The notes: generated from the sequence alone by a model not told the origin. Numbered from the stretch's first letter, positions 1 through 8,370 are shown. The stretch is 64,000 bases of DNA from Oscillospiraceae bacterium (GCA_015067175.1 SVMX01000007.1:82690-146689), one strand, 5' to 3'. Translations and numbers: made by a program.

Positions 1-1818
1 TACTCCGCAATCCACATAATACTGCGCCTGCGCCTTGAACATCTCGGCATAGATGCCGCCGCTGCGCTCCGCAAGCTCATCGTGAGTTCCGTATTCTTTG
101 ATCGTATCCTCTGCAAAAACTGCTATTTTATCGCAGAACTTACAGCTTGAAAGGCGATGGGAAATATAGATCGCAGTCTTTCCTCCTACAAGAGTGTTGA
201 ACTGGCGGTAGATATCGTACTCCGCAACAGGATCAAGCGCCGCTGTCGGCTCGTCGAGAATTACTATAGGCGCATTGCGGTAGAGCGCACGGCTTATCGC
301 TGTCTTCTGCTGCTGACCGCCCGAAAGCTCCGTTCCCTTTTCGTCAAAGGACTTGAAAAGTGTCGTGTCAAGTCCGTGTTCAAGCTTCTGAGCGCCCTCG
401 TAAAAGCCTGAAAGCTTCAGCGTTTCTTCTATGCGGCTATCATCTGCCTCCTCCGAAAGAGCTATATTCTCACGCAGGCTGAACGCAAAGAGCTGAAAAT
501 CCTGAAATACAACAGCAAAAAGCCTGCGGTATTCCTCATCGGAATACTCCTTGATATTTACGCCGTCTATAAGTATCTCTCCCTCGGTAACGTCATACAA
601 ACGGCAGAGGAGCTTTATGAAAGTGGTTTTACCTGCGCCGTTAAGTCCCACGATGGAGAGATGCTCACCCGAGCGTATCTTTATATTCACATCACGCAGG
701 ACGTAATTTTCCGAGCGAGGATATTTAAAGCTTACATGGGAGAATTCAATAGTATGCTCGCCCTTGCTTACAGGCTTGCTGCCCTTTGTCATAGCGGCGG
801 GATATGCTGTGAACTCGAGATAGCGGTGCGCATAGCGACAACGCTTGCGAAGCTCCTGCACAGAGGAAACAATATTGAACAGGCTCCAGTATAAACTTGC
901 CGCACTGCTTACGCACATAGAAAAGTCGCCTATAGAGATAGCTTTGGTGACAGCAAGATAGCCTATGTAAAAATAGCTGATACCGTCACGCAGAGCATTT
1001 ACGCCGTCCTTGCCCAACCCAAACGGGCGCATGGTTCGCTGCTGCGACCTCCATATACCTATCTGCTTATCTGCGAATGTGTCGGCTTTCTCGCACATCA
1101 TATCTGCGCTGTTGTACAAGCGGATATCCTTTCCATATCGGAAATCAGACAGCTGATAGAACATATACCCCCATACTCTGTTCATCTTTGAGAGCTTGAG
1201 GAAATCCTCTTCCTCGATCTTGTTTATCTTAGCGTTGAGAAGCGTTATCAGCAGCAGGGAGATTATCTGTACAGGCAGCAGCAGCGGACAGGTTATGATG
1301 ATAATTACAGTAACTCCACAGAGTACAGCGATGTTCATTGTAATATTGAAAAGCTGATCGAGCACTCCCACAACGCCGCCGCTGTACCAGCTCATGCCGT
1401 CCTTTGCCTTGGCTATCTTGTCGAGCGCCTCGGGGTTTTCGGTATGCTCAAAATCCATCGACATCGTATGCTTTGAAAGCTCCACCTCAAAATACTGGTT
1501 GAACCACTCACGAATTACATCAATGATATGATGAGAAAGGGCATTCAGCAGATTTGCCACAAGCGATATGCCGAGAATAAGCGCCGCAAAGAGTATGACC
1601 TTCGTAAGATGCTCCTCAACAGGCGCTCCGCCGATGATAAGGACAAGCTCATCTATCAGAAATTTCGGCAGGAGTATCCCGACCGTGTGCAGAGCTATCT
1701 GAGCTACGAACTGAAGGGCATACACAAAGAACAGCGACGGCTTTTCTTTGCGTACAGTCTTTAGCATAAACCGCAGAGTTTCGCCCACAACAGGCTGTTG
1801 TTTTTCCTTTTTACGCAC
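1..1818 (-). CDS. ABC transporter, fused permease/ATPase (3' end cut by window edge)
   Basis: Half-transporter exporter with an N-terminal membrane domain and a C-terminal nucleotide-binding domain. Translating the minus strand from a GTG at 1818 gives 606 codons without a stop. The ATPase half shows a Walker A variant GLNGAGKT, the signature LSGGQQQ, a Walker B ending ILDEPTAALD and the H-loop in YISHRLSS. The frame reaches the window edge in a tail like that of the upstream paralogue (both have QAQYYVD), so only a few residues should be missing. The GTG overlaps the end of the upstream gene by 8 nt and has a GAGGTG seven bases before it, which favours it over later ATGs. Probably forms a heterodimer with the upstream ABC gene. 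The substrate cannot be read from sequence; the XRE regulator in the operon suggests peptide or drug export (inference). Confidence 0.9.
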   Translation of the reverse strand, partial: MRKKEKQQPVVGETLRFMLKTVRKEKPSLFFVYALQFVAQIALHTVGILLPKFLIDELVLIIGGAPVEEHLTKVILFAALILGISLVANLLNALSHHIIDVIREWFNQYFEVELSKHTMSMDFEHTENPEALDKIAKAKDGMSWYSGGVVGVLDQLFNITMNIAVLCGVTVIIIITCPLLLPVQIISLLLITLLNAKINKIEEEDFLKLSKMNRVWGYMFYQLSDFRYGKDIRLYNSADMMCEKADTFADKQIGIWRSQQRTMRPFGLGKDGVNALRDGISYFYIGYLAVTKAISIGDFSMCVSSAASLYWSLFNIVSSVQELRKRCRYAHRYLEFTAYPAAMTKGSKPVSKGEHTIEFSHVSFKYPRSENYVLRDVNIKIRSGEHLSIVGLNGAGKTTFIKLLCRLYDVTEGEILIDGVNIKEYSDEEYRRLFAVVFQDFQLFAFSLRENIALSEEADDSRIEETLKLSGFYEGAQKLEHGLDTTLFKSFDEKGTELSGGQQQKTAISRALYRNAPIVILDEPTAALDPVAEYDIYRQFNTLVGGKTAIYISHRLSSCKFCDKIAVFAEDTIKEYGTHDELAERSGGIYAEMFKAQAQYYVDCGV

Positions 1819-3667
1819 CTGCAAACACCTCGCTTTCAGGGTCATCTACATAATACTGTGCCTGGATACGGAACATCTCCGCATAAGCACCGCCGCTTTC
1901 CAGCAGGCTTTCATGTGTGCCGTATTCCACCATCTCTCCGTCCTTGAACATCGCCACATTGGAGCAGAACTGCGTGGAACTCAGACGGTGGCTGATATAT
2001 ACTGCGGTCTTTCCGCCGATAAGCTTGTCGAAGTCGCCGTAAAGCTTGCTTTCCGCAAGTGCGTCCAGTGCCGCTGTCGGCTCGTCAAGCACTACAACGG
2101 GAGCGTTCTTGTAGAGTGCTCTCGCAAGGGCGAGCTTTTGTTTTTCACCGCCTGATAGGTCAACTCCGTCATCGTGAATGACCTTAAGCATCTCAGTGGA
2201 AATACCATTGGGAAGTTCTTTCAGCTTTTCGCCGAAGCCTGCGTCCACAAGGCACTTTTCCGCCCTCTGCTTGTCGGTAGCCTCGGGAGTATCCATTGAA
2301 ACATTCTCGGCAAGCGGAAACGCGAACAGCTCCACGTCCTGGAACACAGGGGCAAAAACGCTGTAGTAGCTTTTCTTGCTGTAAGTGTTGATGTTGACTC
2401 CGTTGAGCAGTATCTCGCCCTCGGTAGGCTCATACAAACGGAGAAGCAGCTTTATGAATGTGGATTTGCCTGCACCGTTAAGTCCCACCACCGCAAGACG
2501 TTCTCCTGCCTTGAGGGTGATCGACAGATTTTTCAGTGCATATTTTTCCGCCTTGGGATATTTAAAAGAAACATTACGGAACTCGAAGCCGTAGCTATCG
2601 CAAACGGGAACAGGCTCGCCCTTGTCAGCATAGTCCTTTTCAAAATCCATAAAGCTGCGGAAATCATCCACCTGACGACTGCAATCAAACAGTGTAGTAA
2701 AGCTGTTCAGCAGCTTGCTTATGTAGTCGTAAAAGGTGGTAGCCGAGGCAAGATACAAGCTGAAATTACTGATGGTCATCTCGCCCTGTACTGTCTTATA
2801 TATCAGCCACACATAAACCACGGTGCGTGAAAGTGTGAGCAGAACATTCGCTACGATGCTGCTTGTATACCACATCTTTGCATTTCTTACCTGTGCATCG
2901 CAGCGCTCTTTTTTCATGACCTGCAGCTTTTCGACCAGCCAGTCCTTTAGTCCGAACATTCGGATATCCTTTGCACTGTCGAAGTTTGTGGTGATGTCGC
3001 GCATATAATTATCCCTGCGCCACCAGTTTGCGAGAGGGTCCCATATCAGCTTTTTGCTTTTCTTCTGTATGTGGAGCGTGTAGAGGGAATTCGCCACGCA
3101 TACCACCAGCATGAGGAGCACTATCCAGATATTCATAGTTCCGAGGATGATAAGACCTACGGTAACCACCGCCGCCGACATGAGCAGGTCAACTACGGCT
3201 CTCATCATGCCCTCGACACCGTTTGTGTTTCCGCCGCAGGCATTTCCAGCTTTCTGATAGCAGTCCATCACATCAGAATTTTCAAGGTGCTGAAAATCCA
3301 GCCTCATTACCTTTGCATTCTTCTCGGACATAAGCCTGAATCGTGTGAAGATGTACCTCCACCATATTTCGCTGTAGTAATATGTATTGAGCATAGTGGA
3401 CACCATCTGAATTGCGGCAAACATCACCATAAGCCACAGCAGGCTTTCCACGCCCTTTTCACCCGTTATCATATCAATGACGAACTTCGAGATGAATGTC
3501 CACAGATACTGCATGACAGGCGCACATATCACACCGATAGGGATAAGCACCAGAAACCATTTGTTGTGGCTTATCATCGCTTTCAGCACATAGCGTGTGT
3601 TGCTCAGTACGCCGTAATCCTTATGAAGCGGATTTTTGTTCTCCTCTTTTATTTCTTTCTTTTTCAT
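1811..3667 (-). CDS. ABC transporter, fused permease/ATPase
   Basis: A 618-residue ABCB-type half-exporter. The first ~330 residues hold the hydrophobic membrane domain, after a charged Lys/Glu-rich N-terminus. The ATPase domain carries Walker A GLNGAGKS, signature LSGGEKQ, Walker B VVLDEPTAALDA and the H-loop YISHRLSS. It follows the XRE regulator by 3 nt and overlaps the next ABC gene by 8 nt, so the three genes form one minus-strand operon. The two ABC proteins share the same unusual P-loop and similar C-termini, which suggests an in-place duplication and a heterodimeric pump. Which compound is exported is unknown. Confidence 0.93.
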   Translation of the reverse strand: MKKKEIKEENKNPLHKDYGVLSNTRYVLKAMISHNKWFLVLIPIGVICAPVMQYLWTFISKFVIDMITGEKGVESLLWLMVMFAAIQMVSTMLNTYYYSEIWWRYIFTRFRLMSEKNAKVMRLDFQHLENSDVMDCYQKAGNACGGNTNGVEGMMRAVVDLLMSAAVVTVGLIILGTMNIWIVLLMLVVCVANSLYTLHIQKKSKKLIWDPLANWWRRDNYMRDITTNFDSAKDIRMFGLKDWLVEKLQVMKKERCDAQVRNAKMWYTSSIVANVLLTLSRTVVYVWLIYKTVQGEMTISNFSLYLASATTFYDYISKLLNSFTTLFDCSRQVDDFRSFMDFEKDYADKGEPVPVCDSYGFEFRNVSFKYPKAEKYALKNLSITLKAGERLAVVGLNGAGKSTFIKLLLRLYEPTEGEILLNGVNINTYSKKSYYSVFAPVFQDVELFAFPLAENVSMDTPEATDKQRAEKCLVDAGFGEKLKELPNGISTEMLKVIHDDGVDLSGGEKQKLALARALYKNAPVVVLDEPTAALDALAESKLYGDFDKLIGGKTAVYISHRLSSTQFCSNVAMFKDGEMVEYGTHESLLESGGAYAEMFRIQAQYYVDDPESEVFAGA

Positions 3668-3670
3668 GGT

Positions 3671-4600
3671 TTACTCCTTTTTGCCGTTTTTGATAAAGGC
3701 AAGCTCGTTTCTGTGGATCCATTCTCCGCCGCCCTCACGACTGCACGTCTGCATGGAATAATTTTGCGGGGTTTTCAACATACCGTCAACCGCCACAAGC
3801 ACCATCAGAGGCATAACGGTACGTGTGTGGGCTGCGTGATAGATACTTTCGCTTTTGTTAAATTCGTTAATGATCTGTGCCTTGAAAAAAGTGTGCTTTA
3901 CAACTGAATCAGCAAGAAATTCAAGTGCTTTTTCGACCTTTTCAACAGGGATATCAAGCTGTATTGCAATAGTCTGCGACCGCACGCTTTCGTCCCATTT
4001 CAGGCTCATCATAAATAGCGTTATCTTCAGATTATCCTTATCACCGAAAAATCTGAAAAGCTTTGTCATGTCATTAAGCCTCTGCTCATCCGAAAAATAC
4101 CTTGCAAATCCGTTTTCGGGTTCCTTTATCAGCATATAATACTCAAGGCTTTTGTTCAGGGACATGAATGATGTGCCGCAATTCATGTTCAGCTGTGAGG
4201 CAAGGTAACCGTTCTTTTCGTCGTCAATTACATTTCTGTCATAATATACATTATCTGAACGCCAGCTTGCCACCTGCATCGACCACAGTATCTTCATCAT
4301 CTGCTCAAAGTATTCATCGTGGTCGTATTTGCTGCCCTTTTTCCTGATCTCAATGCTCTGCAGTTGGTTGAGTATACGCTGTTCAAGGGATATATCATCT
4401 GTGGCTCTGCCATAAAGATGATCTATTGAAACGCCGAAGAAATCCGCTATCTGCGGAAGCAGGTCGCCGTCGGGATAGCTGCCGTTCTCCCATTTGCTGA
4501 CCGCCTGCGGACTTACTCCGAGATGAGACGCGAGTACGTCCTGGGTTATTCCTTTTTCCTTGCGAAGCTTCTGAAGCTGAACAGAGAATGTTGTATCCAT
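3671..4600 (-). CDS. XRE-family transcriptional regulator of the ABC operon
   Basis: A 309-residue protein. Residues about 7-60 form a Cro/C1-type helix-turn-helix with the recognition region SPQAVSKWENG followed by a conserved YPDGDLLPQIADFF stretch. The remaining ~240 residues are helical and match no family I can name; they may sense the transported compound (inference). It is first in the operon, 3 nt before the ABC genes, so it probably controls pump expression and its own. A TTTACA-N17-TACACT promoter and a 21-bp palindrome lie just upstream. Confidence 0.88.
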   Translation of the reverse strand: MDTTFSVQLQKLRKEKGITQDVLASHLGVSPQAVSKWENGSYPDGDLLPQIADFFGVSIDHLYGRATDDISLEQRILNQLQSIEIRKKGSKYDHDEYFEQMMKILWSMQVASWRSDNVYYDRNVIDDEKNGYLASQLNMNCGTSFMSLNKSLEYYMLIKEPENGFARYFSDEQRLNDMTKLFRFFGDKDNLKITLFMMSLKWDESVRSQTIAIQLDIPVEKVEKALEFLADSVVKHTFFKAQIINEFNKSESIYHAAHTRTVMPLMVLVAVDGMLKTPQNYSMQTCSREGGGEWIHRNELAFIKNGKKE

Positions 4601-4632
4601 ATTTCAAAACCCCTTTCGGTTGTGTTGTATAC

Positions 4633-4661
4633 AGTGTATCACAAAAATCGGTTGTTGTAAA
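4633..4661 (-). promoter_or_regulatory. Sigma-A type promoter of the XRE-ABC operon
   Basis: On the minus strand TTTACA (4656-4661) and TACACT (4633-4638) are separated by exactly 17 bases, 32 bases before the regulator ATG at 4600. The run into the ATG contains GAAAGGGG as ribosome site. Confidence 0.65.
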
Positions 4662-4682
4662 TACAAAATATCAACTGTAATT

Positions 4683-4703
4683 CTATTATCAGTGTGATAA
4701 TAG
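4683..4703. promoter_or_regulatory. Palindromic operator candidate
   Basis: Perfect inverted repeat with 9-bp arms CTATTATCA / TGATAATAG around GTG. It lies about 22 bp upstream of the -35 box of the XRE-ABC promoter. There is no T-tract and it is AT-rich, so a protein-binding site is more likely than a terminator. The regulator binding here is unproven; the adjacent XRE protein is the obvious candidate. Confidence 0.5.
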
Positions 4704-4959
4704 TCTGAAATCAACTTTTGGTTGAAATAGGGTGCGGGAACAAACAAAAATTATCATTGGCTGTCTTTTCCTTACATTGGATTACGAAGTCCCCCCTCTG
4801 TACCTCGCTAAGATTCAGTAGTTGTCCTTGTAGGAGTATGCTAGAAAGGGCCAAGAGAATAATACGTAAATGTTATAAAAATGATTTCGCCTGAATGAAA
4901 GGATAATTATGTAAAGTGGGTATTCTGGAAATGTGTACCCGCTTTTCTGTTGAAATATA
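4704..4959. other. Non-coding gap between divergent/convergent units
   Basis: No credible reading frame was found here. It contains a hairpin at 4913-4945 (AAAGTGGGTA paired with TACCCGCTTT, one G-T wobble) that could terminate plus-strand transcripts. Near 4711-4725 there is a short inverted pair TCAAC/GTTGA. Confidence 0.4.
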
Positions 4960-4996
4960 ATGCACCTCCAAAAATGTGGACTTTTTGGAGGTGCAT
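4960..4996 (-). terminator. Terminator of the LysR gene
   Basis: Perfect 15-bp inverted repeat (4960-4974 and 4982-4996) around a 7-nt loop, placed 30 bases after the stop of the minus-strand LysR gene. The following minus-strand sequence is T/A-rich (TTATATTTC). Confidence 0.7.
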
Positions 4997-5025
4997 ATTG
5001 CTTTGTGGTTCTGTTGATAAAAAGG

Positions 5026-5889
5026 TTAGTGTTCCTCTCTGCTTTTTTCAAATAAGCTCACCGCATATTCCGAAAAAGGTGTATCAAGATAAACATAGTT
5101 GAATTCACGGAAAACATCCCAACCCTTAATGCGGAATTCAGCAAGTGCATCATTATTCTCGCCTACTGCACGATAGGCGAATGTGATACAGTTGTTGTTC
5201 TCCAACAGCTTTGTAATAAGTCCGAAATTGCTGATGGTCGTAATTCTGTCAAACTCCGCAAAAGAGTGATTATATTCTGTAAGAAGCTGTCCGAGAATAT
5301 CTCTTGTGCCGCTGCCCTCTTCACGAAGAATAAGATCTTCTCTCCATATCTTATCAATCGGAACAGTTTTGTTTGCAAAAGGATGTTTTTTTCCGCAGAG
5401 TCCCACAAACGGCTCTTTTCTGTAAAGCCTTGAAACGTATCTGCTTTTGTCGAAATAACCCTCTATGAGCGCAAAATCCAGCTTTCCTGCGGATAATTCC
5501 GATAACAATGTTTCGGTGTTTTCCACATTGACGGAAATACTGTTTTTCGGCACTGAAAGAAATGTGGAAATGTGCTTGTCGATAACATACTCACCGATTG
5601 TTTTTGTTGCACCGATTGAAAGGCTTACGCCATCACTGTGCTCAAGCTCAGCTTTCAGCTTTTTCTCCTGAAACAGGACATTTTCTGCATACTTTTGCAG
5701 AAGCTCAGCCTCTTTGGTCATAGTCAGTGTTCTGCGGTCGTAACTGAACAGCTTACAGCCGTACTGTTCCTCAAGAAAATGGATATGCTGTGTGACGGCT
5801 GGCTGTGTCATATTTAAAAGCTCCGCTGTTTTACGGTAGTTCATCACTCTGCACAGCATTAAAAATGTTTCAATCCTTGTATCAATCAT
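5026..5889 (-). CDS. LysR-family regulator, divergent from yeiH-like exporter
   Basis: A 287-residue LysR-type regulator. Residues 1-60 hold the winged helix-turn-helix (YRKTAELLNMTQPAVTQHI, then FLEEQYGCKLF), and the rest is the periplasmic-binding-like effector domain. Ribosome site AGGAG lies 6 bases before the ATG. It is transcribed away from a YeiH-type membrane protein with about 110 bp between them. That arrangement is typical of the YeiE/CysL group, in which the regulator controls the exporter, often in response to sulfite or sulfur status (family knowledge; ligand here is inferred). Two inverted repeats in the shared gap are candidate binding sites. Confidence 0.9.
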   Translation of the reverse strand: MIDTRIETFLMLCRVMNYRKTAELLNMTQPAVTQHIHFLEEQYGCKLFSYDRRTLTMTKEAELLQKYAENVLFQEKKLKAELEHSDGVSLSIGATKTIGEYVIDKHISTFLSVPKNSISVNVENTETLLSELSAGKLDFALIEGYFDKSRYVSRLYRKEPFVGLCGKKHPFANKTVPIDKIWREDLILREEGSGTRDILGQLLTEYNHSFAEFDRITTISNFGLITKLLENNNCITFAYRAVGENNDALAEFRIKGWDVFREFNYVYLDTPFSEYAVSLFEKSREEH

Positions 5890-5901
5890 ATATTTCTCCT
5901 T

Positions 5902-5918
5902 GATAAGTATATCTTATC
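5902..5918. promoter_or_regulatory. LysR-type operator candidate (T-N11-A)
   Basis: Perfect inverted repeat GATAAG-TATAT-CTTATC just upstream of the LysR start codon. It fits the T-N11-A rule for LysR boxes and is probably an autoregulatory site. Confidence 0.6.
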
Positions 5919-5930
5919 TGCTGATATTAA

Positions 5931-5967
5931 ATGATAATTTGATTTTATCATATTTCTATGGTAAAAT
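5931..5967 (+). promoter_or_regulatory. Promoter and second LysR box of the yeiH-like gene
   Basis: ATGATAA (5931-5937) and TTATCAT (5945-5951) form a 7-bp inverted repeat with a 7-base spacer. It overlaps a promoter with -35 TTGATT (5939-5944), 17 bases, and -10 TAAAAT (5962-5967). A regulator on this repeat would contact the -35 box directly. Confidence 0.55.
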
Positions 5968-5998
5968 CAATACATAAGGAAAAAATAAGGAGAATGTT

Positions 5999-7030
5999 AT
6001 GGAAAAGATAAAAAACGTGGGGAAATTAGTGCCGGGGTTTGCCCTTGCACTTGCAATAGCGGCGGTAGCAAAGCTGATAGAAAGCTTACTGCCTATTCAT
6101 TTGATTGGTGCGTCGGTTATCGCACTTTTCATCGGTATGATAATCAATCACTTCTGGAAACCGAATGAAATCTTCTCGGGCGGTCTGAAATTCACATCGA
6201 AGAAGATACTGAAATTCGCTATTATTCTGCTTGGTGCAAGCCTTAACATCAGCATTGTGCTTGAAGTTGGTAAGATGTCGTTGTGTGTGATGGTGTTCAC
6301 GCTTTTGACCTGCTTCGGTATCGGACATTTTGTTGGCAAGGCTCTGAAGATCAACTGGAAATTATCTAACCTCATTTCGGCAGGAACAGGTATCTGCGGA
6401 GGTTCAGCTATTGCGGCGATCGCTCCTGTTGTTGACGCCGATGACAGCGATATTGCTTACGCAATGTCTGCAACCTTCCTTTTTGATATGGCAATGATCG
6501 TGCTGTTTCCTATTATGGGACAGGCAATGGGACTATCGGATATGGCTTACGGATTATGGGCAGGCACAGCCGTAAACGATACATCAAGCGTTGTTGCGGC
6601 TGGGTATGCCTTTTCAGAAGCGGCAGGCGATTTTGCCACAATGGTAAAGCTCACCCGCACACTTTCCATTATCCCGACAGTTATCACTTTTGCTCTTATA
6701 AGCGCACATCTTAAACGCAAGGAAGCAGGTGCAAACGGCGAGGCAGTCACAGCAAAATTCAGCATCACGAAAATTATCCCTTGGTTCATTCTCGGATTTT
6801 TAGCACTTACAATTATAAACAGCTTCGGTGTAATGCCTGCGACAGTTTCTTCGGGGATGAAGGATGTAAGTAAGTTCCTTATGGTATCTGCACTTGCGGC
6901 GATCGGTCTGAACACCAGCTTCAAGGATATGAAGAAGTCAGGCTTTGCACCAATGCTTCACGGTTTCATTATCTCTGCACTCGTAGTTGTAGTTGCAATT
7001 GCTGTTGAATATTTTATGGGAATCGTTTAA
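5999..7030 (+). CDS. YeiH-family (UPF0324) membrane protein, putative sulfate/sulfur-compound exporter
   Basis: A 343-residue, highly hydrophobic protein with about ten membrane segments. It shows family-typical stretches: FKFAIILLGASLNI-like helix ends, GTGICGGSAIAA around residues 129-141, and the GTAVNDTSSVVAAG motif. AAGGAG six bases before the ATG fixes the start. Next to a divergent LysR gene it matches the yeiE-yeiH arrangement. Members are annotated as putative sulfate exporters, but transport is established for few of them, so the substrate is uncertain. A hairpin with a T-tract follows 30 bases downstream. Confidence 0.9.
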   Translation: MEKIKNVGKLVPGFALALAIAAVAKLIESLLPIHLIGASVIALFIGMIINHFWKPNEIFSGGLKFTSKKILKFAIILLGASLNISIVLEVGKMSLCVMVFTLLTCFGIGHFVGKALKINWKLSNLISAGTGICGGSAIAAIAPVVDADDSDIAYAMSATFLFDMAMIVLFPIMGQAMGLSDMAYGLWAGTAVNDTSSVVAAGYAFSEAAGDFATMVKLTRTLSIIPTVITFALISAHLKRKEAGANGEAVTAKFSITKIIPWFILGFLALTIINSFGVMPATVSSGMKDVSKFLMVSALAAIGLNTSFKDMKKSGFAPMLHGFIISALVVVVAIAVEYFMGIV

Positions 7031-7060
7031 ATCGACCATTGCATATAAAGCTCCGTATCA

Positions 7061-7094
7061 GCCGTTTGTGATTACAGTCACAGGCGGCTTTCTT
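7061..7094 (+). terminator. Terminator of the yeiH-like gene
   Basis: GCCGTTTGTGA (7061-7071) pairs with TCACAGGCGGC (7078-7088), with two G-T wobbles, followed by TTTCTT. It lies 30 bases after the stop codon. Confidence 0.75.
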
Positions 7095-7105
7095 CGTTTC
7101 GTGAA

Positions 7106-7256
7106 GATTTAACGATTACTTGATTTTTTGACGATTATCCGACTTTTTAACGATTAACCTATTTTTTAACGATTGCTAGGACTTTTTAACGATTGTATCT
7201 GTGATTTTTTAACGATTACCCCCACTTTTTAACGATTATGGATTATTTAACGATTT
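7106..7256 (+). repeat. Array of eight direct repeats, consensus TTTTTAACGATT
   Basis: AACGATT (once GACGATT) recurs at 7111, 7130, 7149, 7168, 7188, 7211, 7231 and 7249, nearly always after a T-run. Unit spacings are 19, 19, 19, 20, 23, 20 and 18 bases, close to two helical turns. The sequence between cores is not conserved. The phasing would place all cores on roughly one face of the DNA, as in multimer-binding or iteron-like sites. No known protein site was recognised and no gene overlaps the array. Confidence 0.8.
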
Positions 7257-7340
7257 ATGCTATTACGGCGTTTACAAACTACTACGGTGTATTTCTAGAA
7301 ACACACCAAAATAAAGTCCCCCGATGAATAATCAAAATGA

Positions 7341-7374
7341 AAAAGTGGCTACAAAGCCTTTTGTAGCCACTTTT
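7341..7374. terminator. Isolated 15-bp perfect hairpin
   Basis: AAAAGTGGCTACAAA and TTTGTAGCCACTTTT flank a 4-base loop, with A and T runs at either end. It would work as a terminator in both directions. No gene abuts it on either side, so it may be the relic of a lost gene or shield the neighbouring element. Confidence 0.6.
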
Positions 7375-7390
7375 CACGCATTTTCTAAAA

Positions 7391-7427
7391 ATAATAGCAC
7401 GGTAGAAATTGTATCAAATCTACCGTG
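7391..7427. other. Recombination-site-like sequence (core with inverted arms)
   Basis: CACGGTAGA (7398-7406) and TCTACCGTG (7419-7427) are perfect 9-bp inverted arms around a 12-base centre, the layout of a tyrosine recombinase core site. The left part (7391-7412) recurs with two mismatches at 8349-8370, just after an integrase remnant. That this is an attachment site is inference. Confidence 0.4.
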
Positions 7428-7497
7428 TCACGTGGTCATGGTGGAGCCGAGGCGTACTAAACCATGTTTTCATATAAGGTCACTCTGAGAAAAATCT

Positions 7498-8040
7498 GAC
7501 CTTTTCCAACTCAAAAACAGCAGATAAAATTGCTCAAATTCAGCGAATGAAAACAAGATTCGCTATATGTCGTCCGTTAATTCTAGCAAAGTGTATCTTT
7601 TTTATCTTTCTGCCATTCTGCTATGAGCTTTTGTGAGATACAGCTCTTTAAATGATGTAATTTTGTGATTTTTCCTCTCTGCATCCCTGTAATTCTGTGA
7701 TACACATGATTAAGTATGATGAAAAACTCCGATTAAAAAGTCTGAAGGAGTAGCAAAACTTGACAACATGGCACCCCTGATGTATAATGTAAACAGAGCT
7801 TTGCCAAATGGCGCTGTTAAGCGGAATTCTGGGTGGGCAACAATTTCACGGACAGAGTTGCCATCGTCTGCTTGCGCAGTTGCGGTTGAAGAGGCTATGA
7901 AGTAATGGCTTAACAAAGCCATTCTCAGAGCGTTTAGATAACATCTGCAACATTCTGATAATAAACAAGGTTGAACACGTTATTTGCAAGAAATTGTGAT
8001 GACGTGTTCAATTTGTTTTTGGGCGAAAAGTCAGAAAGGA
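7498..8040. repeat. Dispersed ~0.5-kb repeat, copy A
   Basis: This stretch aligns over its whole length, with small gaps, to 12999-13490. Shared blocks include GAATGAAAACAAGATTCGCT, GCAACAATTTCACGGACA and the terminal hairpin. A short plus-strand frame 7768-7905 (45 codons ending EEAMK) corresponds to the frame of copy B, but its start region is frameshifted. Differences between the copies are mostly amino-acid changing in either reading direction, which argues against a maintained protein. The copy ends in a T-tailed hairpin just before the integrase remnant. Confidence 0.75.
7971..8020 (+). terminator. Conserved hairpin at the end of repeat copy A
   Basis: TTGAACACGTTAT pairs with ATGACGTGTTCAA (13 bp with one T-G wobble) around a 15-base loop, followed by TTTGTTTTT. 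The equivalent in copy B has a C-G pair where this copy has A-T, a compensatory change. Confidence 0.75.
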
Positions 8041-8049
8041 TGCGGTGTT

Positions 8050-8352
8050 ATGCAGAAAATGAAGATGCGAGACCTCTCTAATTATCTTACTTTTTCAGAA
8101 GGTCAGGAGGAGTATATCAGGGATTGTAAGGTGCGAAATCTAAGGGCAGGAACTATCAGACACTGGACAGATTCTTTTACAAATATGTGTCATTATATTG
8201 ACCCCGACACTCTTATTTCTGATTTTGACGAAAACACAATGTCTGAATTTATGCACAAGCACATTTCATTAAAGAAGGCCAAGAGAAACATGAAATCTGA
8301 TCCCTCTGAAAGTATGGTTGATCGATTTTTGAGGGTTACAGAATATACATAA
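8050..8352 (+). pseudogene. Tyrosine recombinase (integrase) fragment, N-terminal part only
   Basis: A 100-residue frame with AGAAAGGA nine bases before its ATG. It resembles the SAM-like core-binding domain of phage-type integrases (EEYIRDCKVRNLRAGTIRHW, then a predicted helix FDENTMSEFM). The catalytic domain with its R-H-R-Y residues is absent and the frame ends in TAA with nothing homologous after it. It is therefore a truncated relic, or possibly a small DNA-binding derivative. Repeat copy A lies immediately upstream. Confidence 0.6.
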
Positions 8353-8370
8353 TAGTACGGTAGATATTGT
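8349..8370. repeat. 22-bp near-repeat of the 7391-7412 site
   Basis: Twenty of 22 bases match 7391-7412 (core ACGGTAGA). The pair brackets repeat copy A and the integrase remnant, about 960 bp apart, as attachment-site halves might. Confidence 0.5.

Noticed and set aside
7106-7256. CRISPR array
   Set aside because: The repeat core is only 7-12 bases, unit spacing is 18-23 bases, and no cas gene is near.
7438-7451. tRNA 3' end on the minus strand (TGGTGGAGCCGAGG)
   Set aside because: The 14 bases resemble a tRNA end, but no T-arm or anticodon arm can be drawn from the following sequence.
7768-7905. Functional small protein in repeat copy A
   Set aside because: Its 5' part is frameshifted relative to copy B and most codon differences change the amino acid.
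7498-8040. Insertion sequence with transposase
   Set aside because: No transposase frame and no terminal inverted repeats were seen; only the adjoining integrase fragment hints at mobility.
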